DNA of 10,569 nucleotides, taken from NCBI GenBank assembly GCA_014885115.2, contig WKLE02005029.1, forward strand, positions 1 through 10,569. Reading direction: 5' to 3'. The position numbers and the translations under genes are program-made. The notes below the pieces were generated by a model that worked only from the letters and a program-made list of their open reading frames with translations, searched no databases and had not been told where the DNA came from. This DNA is from Asterionellopsis glacialis. Its lineage: Eukaryota > Bacillariophyta > Plagiogrammaphyceae > Rhaphoneidales > Asterionellopsidaceae. Shown one piece after another: positions 1 through 5,930 of the stretch; within the stretch, counting starts at the first letter, position 1, and the number at the start of each line of letters is the position of its first letter.

Positions 1-756
1 TGGCGATACAGACAAGGTTACAGAGGGTGTATTTGATGACATTCCAGATGGCACAGATGAAGATACCAAAGTTGGAGACGGTGAGAGTACCTCAGATTGC
101 TCAATAGTAGGTAACCCCGAATGCATTGATGATGGATTCGACGATGGCAAAACAGATAAAGTCATAGTCGGTGCATTTGATGGTAATCCAGAAGGTGCTG
201 ATGAAGATGCCACAGATGGAGGCAACTTAGATGGTTCCATTGTAGTGAATCCTGACTGCAATGGTGATGGATTTGATGATGGCAAAATCGACAAAGTTAC
301 AGATGGTGCATTTGACGGTAATTCAGATTGTAATGATGAAGATGCCTTGGTTGGAACCGATGAGGGTATCTGAGAAAGTTGTACAGTAGGTAATCCAGAA
401 TGCATTGAGGATGGATCCAATGTTGGAAATACAGATGTAGTCAAAGATGGTGTATTTGATGACAAACCAGATGACATAGATGAAGACGCCATAGTAGGAG
501 ACGATGAGAGTACCTCAGATTGCTCAATAGTAGGTAACCCCGAATGTATTGATGATGGATTCGACGATGGCAAAACAGCTAAAGTTTCAGACGGTGCATT
601 TGATGATAATTCAGAAGGTACAGATGAAGATGCCACGGTTGGAGCCGATGAAGGTAACTTAGATGGTTTTAATAATGATGGATTCGATGATGGCAAAACT
701 GACAAAGTTACAGATGGTGTATTTGACGGAAATTCAGATGGTATTTTTGATCTGCT
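1..756 (-). repeat. 48-residue (144-bp) in-frame Pro/Ser tandem repeat in the tail of gene B
   Basis: Read on the minus strand, units start at 756 (short, 41 aa), 633, 489, 345, 210 (after a 45-aa unit) and 66, so the phase is always a multiple of three. Each unit runs roughly xSSSxPSxLxSNxPS, then xTLSVLPSSNPS, then a GLPTxEQSE-like segment, then SPT. All length changes keep the frame, which supports translation. The array continues past the left edge. Such arrays usually form extended, heavily O-glycosylated stalks; glycosylation here is inference. Confidence 0.85.
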
Positions 757-3700
757 AGTTACAGTACCTGCGACGGATGGAGCCACCGATTGTACTGAAG
801 CTTCGATTGGTTGGCCACCCTTGTCGAAGTTTGAAACAAACGTTGGCAAAGATATTGATAGGGTGAGCGAAGGGAATGTCGTAGAATGGAATCCTGTTGG
901 TGGCTGTGAAGCGGTTCCAATCAAAGTGTCCCCTGATGATGGTGCATCAGTGAATGGTATTGAAGGGGTGGACGTAGAGACAGGCAAGAAGGTTGGCACC
1001 GCATATAATATTGTAGGAGGTGGTGTAAGTGAAGAAGGACGAGGTGATGTGGGAGACGATGAAGGAGATAATGTCTGTGCCTGGGTTGGGAATAGAGACG
1101 GAACCAAACTTGGGAAAGAAGATTCCGCTACTAGTGTAAGTGAAGGCGCTCCCGAGGACTTTAACTTTGTTGGTGGTGACGTGAAAAAGGGCGTGGTACC
1201 GGTACTCTTTGAAATAGGTGGCACGGTTGGTCCCAGTATCGGGTTTGGCTCTGAGGAAGGCGGTTCTGAGTATGCCACAGATGGTCTCGCTGTCAGCGGT
1301 TGTTTGACTGCTGAAGGCGCCAAAGATATCAGACTGGAAGTGGGTTCCCATTCGTCACTTAGCAACAAGGACGATTTCGTCGGAACTATTGTCCCTGAGG
1401 GAACAGTGGTCGGCAGCCGACTAGGATTGCTCGATTTCGTGGGACTTGCGGATGGTTCCCTACTTCCAGAAAGGGTCGGCTTTGCACTGGGTACAAATTG
1501 AGGTATTGATGGTCTCTGAGGTAGAGGTTCTGAATCTGTCGCCAAGATTGTGCCAAAAGTTACGATAGCAGTTCCTTCCGAATTCCACAGTGTTGCACGA
1601 GACAAAGTTATAGTCTGCCCCAACGCCTCCTGGATCTTATATAGTACAATACCCAACACCTCACGGAAGACCTCTTCCCTACCTCTTCCTAAACGACGAT
1701 GTGGTGTGTAGTCATGGGTTACAACCTCACCTCCATCGTGCACATGAGATTCTGGTACTCCGTTATGTACACGATTATCTTTACCTGATAGTTCCCCGTA
1801 TGTTTCAAAGGACCTTTGTGATAAGTGATGAACACCATCATCACTAGCACCGCCCGATATATTTTGAGATTTGACTTGAGTAACTTGCTCTGAAACTTGC
1901 TCGGAACCTTGTTCCCAATCACCACTAAATAAGACTTCGTCTAAAGCACCACAGTCTCTACATCGGACCTCTGCTTCCCACTCAGTCAAAAGCTCATTGT
2001 TGGTAACAAGCATTTGTTCTGTTATCAAGGTATTTTGCGCGAATCTCTCGAAGGGCCTGTCACAACCACCAGCTCTTTCATTGTAAATATCTTCAAATGT
2101 TTGTTCTATGAATGTCTTTTCTTCATCTGTGACTAAGCGTTCGATACCAGAGAAAATGAGAGAGAAGTTTCCTGATTCAATGCTTGGATTTGTATCGCAT
2201 ACTAGATTGCTTGCTGCTGGAAAGGGATCCATAACAACGAGACCTGTAGCGACTGCAGCAACGGCAGCAACTCCAATACCAATTCCTAATGTAGCAAGAA
2301 CACCAGAGGATGATCCTGCAGCTGCTCCTGCTGTCGATGATGCACCAGCCATTGAGGCTGCTGCAGTAGCAGCATTCGCAACAGCTGTCGCAGTATTTGT
2401 TGCAGCCTGAATAGCCATCTGTTGTGCCACTGTTTGCATTTGTGCCTGGTGTACCACTGTTTGCATTTGTGCCTTCGTTAGATTTTGGGTAGGAGGGCTG
2501 GCTGCGGTCTGGCTCGGATCTACCTGCACTTGACCTCCACTCTCGAATTGGCGTATGTCTAATCCATTTCCATCTTCATCGTCTTCTGAATTCACAAAAC
2601 GTTTTAAGTTGACAACAGCCAATCCCATGGTACCAGCACCCAATATTCCAATACCTGCTTTTTTTCTGATAGATTTATTTCTTTCGTCCTTGGATTGTTT
2701 GTTGAAGTCAGTCTCCAAGACTGTAGAAACAGTCCCTTCTGTAGATTTTCTAGCACTGTGAATAAACGAAATCGATTCGCTGTCGCCTATGGAGAGTGAC
2801 TTAGTTTCAGATGCATTCTCTCCCGCTGTAAGATCTGCATTAACAAATTCTTCCTGGGAACAGCTTTGTAAGTCGCCTCTCGTGAAATCAGTGGTATTTA
2901 TACGGTAATTAGTCGGACTTCCCAGAGAATCCTGGAATGAAATGATTGTGGAATCATCCTGTATCGACGTATCCCGTGACAATAATGACCTCTCCGTACT
3001 AGCTGCATAGCTCTGAACAGAAGTAGCATCTGGGGGTATTTTTTGTGAGCCTCCGTGTGATGCACTTCTTGACTCACTCCGTATCGACAAATCTTCAGCG
3101 CTTTTTGTGTTGCTAAATGATGATAGACTGCCATTGTCAGTTGCTGCATCGAGAAATGATTCCGTTTTTCTTAGATTTGTTTCTGTATTTTCCGGTTGTG
3201 CTCTTGTAACTACACCTTGTAAAGATATACCTCTTTCACTAGTGTCGCCCAATGAAGCTGGACCTTGTTTATCAGCTATAGACCTATGTTCACTACATTC
3301 CTTTACATCACCTTCTTCCCCATCTATTATTTTTGAATATTTTTGTAAATTCCCCGGTAGTTCGCCCATTGTATCACCCCTTAAATCTAAACATTGTGCA
3401 CTAGAATCAATCAATGAAGTTTGCCCCTCTGCATCTATTGTAGATCTATTATCAGCAACTGGTTTGGCATCCTCCTCTTCTTCTTCCTCCTCCTCCTCCT
3501 CTTCTTCTTTCAAAAAATCTAGTGCTGCCCCCGCAAATGACGATACAGGTGCATTCAACATTTTGGATGATGAAGTCCGCTTTCTCGGCAATGTTCGCTT
3601 GGCTGCCTGCGATGATTGTTTCCATTCACTGAACTTTTCTTCTACTCTATTTTTTGATGCAGAGAGTGTGTCAGACGCTATTGACATGTCATCAAAATCT

Positions 3701-4272
3701 ACCATGTAGGTTATACTAGAAACATCAGAGCCAACTTCTGAGCCTGTAAAAATGTAAGGTGCGTCTGAATCTGAATCGCCAACGCTTTCACCGCCTGTTT
3801 CTCTTTCTTGCTTATTTTTTGATATTCTAGCAAACAAAGAACCAGGACCTGACAAAAGTTCCATAGCTGTGGAGGAAAAAGTTGCTACAGGTGCTGATAA
3901 CATCTTATTGAAACGTTTTACCCGCTTTTTTTCTCTTGGTGGAACGCTTTCTTGTGTTTCTTTTGAAGATTTTTGTTGTTCGGATGAGCTGCTGTCTTGC
4001 CAAATGCGGGCGACAACCCCTCGATCAGTGACAGAGCTTATTCTTTCAGACTGTCGTCTGCCAATGGCATCGTATTCATGATTGTCGTCTTTTGGTTCTC
4101 CTATTCTATGACCGGCACGTTGATCGGAATCATTTTCGCTATTGGCACTCATATTTCTCCTCCACGCACCAGAAGAGGGTGGAACAAGAGGAGTCTGTCG
4201 TTTATCTAATGTATCGTTTTCGGCCTCATCTTCGTGCGGAGTTCTACCGCCGGCCAATTCCCATTCCGGCAT
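1..4272 (-). CDS. Gene B: PS-rich single-pass membrane protein, paralog of gene A, 3' end outside window
   Basis: The frame is open without a stop from the ATG at 4272 to base 1 (1424 codons) and runs off the edge. An in-frame TAG lies upstream near 4390, and 4272 is the first ATG after it; an internal ATG at 4152 is the alternative start. Numbering from 4272: conserved SGPGSLFAR block ~141-149; SDVSSITYMVDFDDMSI ~182-198; 12-Glu run 256-267; weak hydrophobic segment 539-556 flanked by RKK and KR; Gln/Ala-rich stretch ~600-657; membrane segment ~658-681; ectodomain from Cys692, with Cys737, Cys771 and Cys774 shared with gene A; HxHDGG ~843-848; THDxxPHRRLGR 852-863; Pro/Ser/Thr-rich tail from ~920, ending in 48-residue repeats. 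Type II topology with the C-terminus outside is inferred. If the 539-556 segment also crossed the membrane, the ectodomain would face the cytosol, so I take it as non-spanning. No known family recognised; the sequence fits the diatom PS-rich surface protein style. Apparently intronless. Confidence 0.85.
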   Translation of the reverse strand, partial: MPEWELAGGRTPHEDEAENDTLDKRQTPLVPPSSGAWRRNMSANSENDSDQRAGHRIGEPKDDNHEYDAIGRRQSERISSVTDRGVVARIWQDSSSSEQQKSSKETQESVPPREKKRVKRFNKMLSAPVATFSSTAMELLSGPGSLFARISKNKQERETGGESVGDSDSDAPYIFTGSEVGSDVSSITYMVDFDDMSIASDTLSASKNRVEEKFSEWKQSSQAAKRTLPRKRTSSSKMLNAPVSSFAGAALDFLKEEEEEEEEEEEEDAKPVADNRSTIDAEGQTSLIDSSAQCLDLRGDTMGELPGNLQKYSKIIDGEEGDVKECSEHRSIADKQGPASLGDTSERGISLQGVVTRAQPENTETNLRKTESFLDAATDNGSLSSFSNTKSAEDLSIRSESRSASHGGSQKIPPDATSVQSYAASTERSLLSRDTSIQDDSTIISFQDSLGSPTNYRINTTDFTRGDLQSCSQEEFVNADLTAGENASETKSLSIGDSESISFIHSARKSTEGTVSTVLETDFNKQSKDERNKSIRKKAGIGILGAGTMGLAVVNLKRFVNSEDDEDGNGLDIRQFESGGQVQVDPSQTAASPPTQNLTKAQMQTVVHQAQMQTVAQQMAIQAATNTATAVANAATAAASMAGASSTAGAAAGSSSGVLATLGIGIGVAAVAAVATGLVVMDPFPAASNLVCDTNPSIESGNFSLIFSGIERLVTDEEKTFIEQTFEDIYNERAGGCDRPFERFAQNTLITEQMLVTNNELLTEWEAEVRCRDCGALDEVLFSGDWEQGSEQVSEQVTQVKSQNISGGASDDGVHHLSQRSFETYGELSGKDNRVHNGVPESHVHDGGEVVTHDYTPHRRLGRGREEVFREVLGIVLYKIQEALGQTITLSRATLWNSEGTAIVTFGTILATDSEPLPQRPSIPQFVPSAKPTLSGSREPSASPTKSSNPSRLPTTVPSGTIVPTKSSLLLSDEWEPTSSLISLAPSAVKQPLTARPSVAYSEPPSSEPNPILGPTVPPISKSTGTTPFFTSPPTKLKSSGAPSLTLVAESSFPSLVPSLFPTQAQTLSPSSSPTSPRPSSLTPPPTILYAVPTFLPVSTSTPSIPFTDAPSSGDTLIGTASQPPTGFHSTTFPSLTLSISLPTFVSNFDKGGQPIEASVQSVAPSVAGTVTSRSKIPSEFPSNTPSVTLSVLPSSNPSLLKPSKLPSSAPTVASSSVPSELSSNAPSETLAVLPSSNPSSIHSGLPTIEQSEVLSSSPTMASSSMSSGLSSNTPSLTTSVFPTLDPSSMHSGLPTVQLSQIPSSVPTKASSSLQSELPSNAPSVTLSILPSSNPSPLQSGFTTMEPSKLPPSVASSSAPSGLPSNAPTMTLSVLPSSNPSSMHSGLPTIEQSEVLSPSPTLVSSSVPSGMSSNTPSVTLSVSP
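2429..2474 (-). repeat. 27-bp direct repeat encoding a duplicated QAQMQTV unit in gene B
   Basis: A 19-bp core is repeated exactly at 2429-2447 and 2456-2474 (period 27 bp). It gives two copies of a 9-residue Gln-rich unit just before the Ala-rich stretch and membrane anchor of gene B. Gene A has nothing equivalent, so this is a B-specific, in-frame insertion. Confidence 0.8.
3472..3507 (-). repeat. GAR trinucleotide microsatellite encoding 12 Glu in gene B
   Basis: Twelve consecutive GAA/GAG codons lie in the cytosolic half of gene B. Gene A has a shorter acidic run at the equivalent place (five Glu at 8178-8192, followed by more scattered Asp/Glu). The tract is likely length-polymorphic; its conserved position after the SSFAxxAxDFL block suggests the acidic character is selected. 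Confidence 0.8.
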
Positions 4273-4277
4273 GGTCT

Positions 4278-4325
4278 TTAGGTTGTAATGCCCACGTTGG
4301 CAAAGAAGCCTAGGAACCACAGCAT
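4278..4325 (-). promoter_or_regulatory. Upstream ORF of 15 codons before gene B
   Basis: An ATG at 4325 opens a 15-codon frame (MLWFLGFFANVGITT) closed by TAA at 4278, 5 bases before the chosen gene B ATG. It is in a different frame from gene B. If the transcript starts upstream of 4325, ribosomes would meet this uORF first and gene B translation would need leaky scanning or reinitiation; that consequence is inferred. Confidence 0.45.
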
Positions 4326-4359
4326 AGTATGATAATTTGGAAAGATTCCTAGGAGCTAG

Positions 4360-4371
4360 AGTACTAGTACT
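4360..4371. repeat. 12-bp perfect palindrome AGTACTAGTACT
   Basis: A self-complementary dodecamer upstream of gene B, in a stretch with several CTAG/CCTAGG hexamers. It may be a dimeric factor site or simply part of the GTAC-rich palindromes found across the spacers. Confidence 0.5.
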
Positions 4372-4520
4372 AAATAGTCTTCTAGCGGCCTAGATAGATG
4401 AGGATTCGGTCTCTCTATGCGGGAGAAATTTCTAAAAACCGAAAGGGGCAATTACGTCTAATCGCCGGAATTTACGAGTAGGACCAATAAATGAAAGACA
4501 AGTTTTTCAATGCATATTTT

Positions 4521-4530
4521 CCTTATATAG
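4521..4530 (-). promoter_or_regulatory. TATA-like box (CTATATAAGG) upstream of gene B
   Basis: On the minus strand the sequence reads CTATATAAGG, a good match to a eukaryotic TATA box, about 250 bases upstream of the gene B ATG. Initiation ~30 bases downstream would give a leader of roughly 220 bases containing the 15-codon uORF. The surrounding DNA is AT-rich, so a chance match is possible. Confidence 0.35.
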
Positions 4531-4706
4531 AAGTATATTATTTATTGGAAAAAGAACTTTCTGATGCTTCATTGCTTTCAAACAAAAATACTGTCCCAAA
4601 TAATATCATATATACGTAATCTCTATGAGTTGAGATCCATCCTTTATCAGTATTATTGTTGAATGAATGAGGGTGGTACTGAATGGGCATCGTTTATTTG
4701 TAAAGA

Positions 4707-4718
4707 TACTGTACAGTA
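4707..4718. repeat. 12-bp perfect palindrome TACTGTACAGTA
   Basis: A self-complementary dodecamer in the spacer about 435 bases upstream of the gene B ATG. Related ACTGTAC/GTACAGTAC strings recur right of gene A near 9290, 9846 and 9938. Confidence 0.5.
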
Positions 4719-5308
4719 AATCTGTTATGGGGGTGACATATAATCGAAAATGAAAACAGTAGTGGCATTTGTGTCTTAGATGTTTCCTGATCGTAAAAAG
4801 ATTTTGAATTTTGAATCATATTTATTATGTACCTGGTTCTTGATACAGTCTCGCCTTTATTTCTGTTTTCAGTGAAAGGTCATAATCTTGCCTTTAATGT
4901 GTCGGCTATGAACCATCATCATTATGCCCGTCCGAGGCTTAATTGGAGCCCATTATATTATTACACCTATATTTTTTGCTCGATTCAGGTATGCAATCGC
5001 TTCAATATTATTATTTATGTATATATAAGGGACTGACCACGTTTTTAACCCCAAACACTTCGCGGGAATAGCAAAATTACTATTTGTATTCGCTATTATG
5101 AGAAGGAAAAATAACCCCGATGTGTCACGCCGTGATGTCGAACCAATTCATATTCAAACAATTGGAGAACTGTATATAGGACACTTTTGTTTCTGGCGAG
5201 TATTCATTGTCGAGGAGATTGTACAGAGTACCAGTATCTATAGTACCTTTTTTTAAAAACGTCCAAGATAATATGTTGGTCCTACGGAGTCTTGAACCAA
5301 CGTCTGTA

Positions 5309-5475
5309 ACGTGCAAACCTGATCCCTAGAACAACCATCAGAGACGGGCAACCTACAGACCAAGCTGAGTAAATAATACAGTAATATCATAGTTGTTAAA
5401 TACCAGGTAGGATTTTTGAATTTCTGTTTACAGACGTGTAGGTTCTGATGGTGTGAATCATTAGGTGATGCACGT
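5309..5475. repeat. Imperfect inverted repeat (foldback) in the spacer
   Basis: Left arm 5309-5357 and right arm 5437-5475 are inverted, with matched blocks in the same order: ACGTGCA (5309-5315) with TGCACGT (5469-5475), CCATCAG (5335-5341) with CTGATGG (5445-5451), and AACCTACA (5350-5357) with TGTAGGTT (5437-5444). Small indels lie between blocks and a loop of about 79 bases separates the arms. A separate 8-bp hairpin sits at 5275-5301. It could be a decayed foldback element or a structured 3' transcript end. No target-site duplication was identified. Confidence 0.5.
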
Positions 5476-5930
5476 CTGAAAACCAAAGACAAGAAAGAAT
5501 GAAGACACATAAACGATAATTGGGATGGTTGATCAAAATGAAGGTGAGAAGCTGAAAAGGTGTTTTCAACAATTCCCTTCACCTTGTTCGAAATGTGAAG
5601 CATTTTACTTCAAACGCCGGAAATGGCTACCAAAGTAAAAGGTTATTCATTCTACCTACAGATTAGAAGCATCAACAAGTTTGAATCGATAGAGAGAGTA
5701 TTCGAATTCATCACGTACCCAATCACTATCAAATGCATAGGATGAACCCATCGCGACTATTACTACTAAGTAATACCCGCATAAGCAATGGAAGCTGCAA
5801 GCAATTTGTCAGAAAGCAAAGAATAAACCATACTAATTTAGCAGTCACTTTCTTCATCTCAACTGCAGCGAGCATAACTTGGCTCTAATAGCAACTAAAA
5901 ATTACGGGCACTACCTTAAGAAATGATTCA

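Larger units (their letters stand above)
4273..5930. other. Intergenic spacer: leader/promoter of gene B and downstream region of gene A
   Basis: No convincing gene. Small open frames here (for example 116 codons on the minus strand ending at 5253, 69 codons on the plus strand at 4827) have no recognisable domain and no counterpart by gene A. The left part should hold gene B's 5' leader and promoter; the right part follows the TAA of gene A at 5931 and should hold its 3' UTR. No clear AATAAA signal was seen immediately after the stop. Palindromes and a foldback are listed separately. Confidence 0.6.

Noticed and set aside
1..756. CRISPR-like array
   Set aside because: The repeats are degenerate, in-frame and coding, without unique spacers of constant length.
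1..800. Plus-strand reading resembling Asp/Gly-rich calcium-binding repeats (DDGFDDGK type)
   Set aside because: It is the complement of the gene B repeat and contains in-frame stops (for example TGA near 371), whereas the minus-strand frame is uninterrupted and matches gene A.
947..1351. 134-codon minus-strand frame
   Set aside because: It is in a different frame within gene B, which shows homology to gene A across this stretch.
821..1501. 226-codon plus-strand open frame rich in Gly/Val/Asp
   Set aside because: It is antisense to the Pro/Ser/Thr tail of gene B, begins with TTG rather than ATG, and its composition is what the reverse of Ser/Pro codons gives.
5275..5335. tRNA-like T-arm (GGTTCAAGACTCC on the minus strand)
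   Set aside because: The T stem does not pair, and no acceptor or anticodon arms could be drawn; it is better explained as a hairpin.
5253..5603. 116-codon minus-strand ORF in the spacer
   Set aside because: It overlaps the foldback, has no recognisable domain and no paralog near gene A; it is likely a chance ORF.
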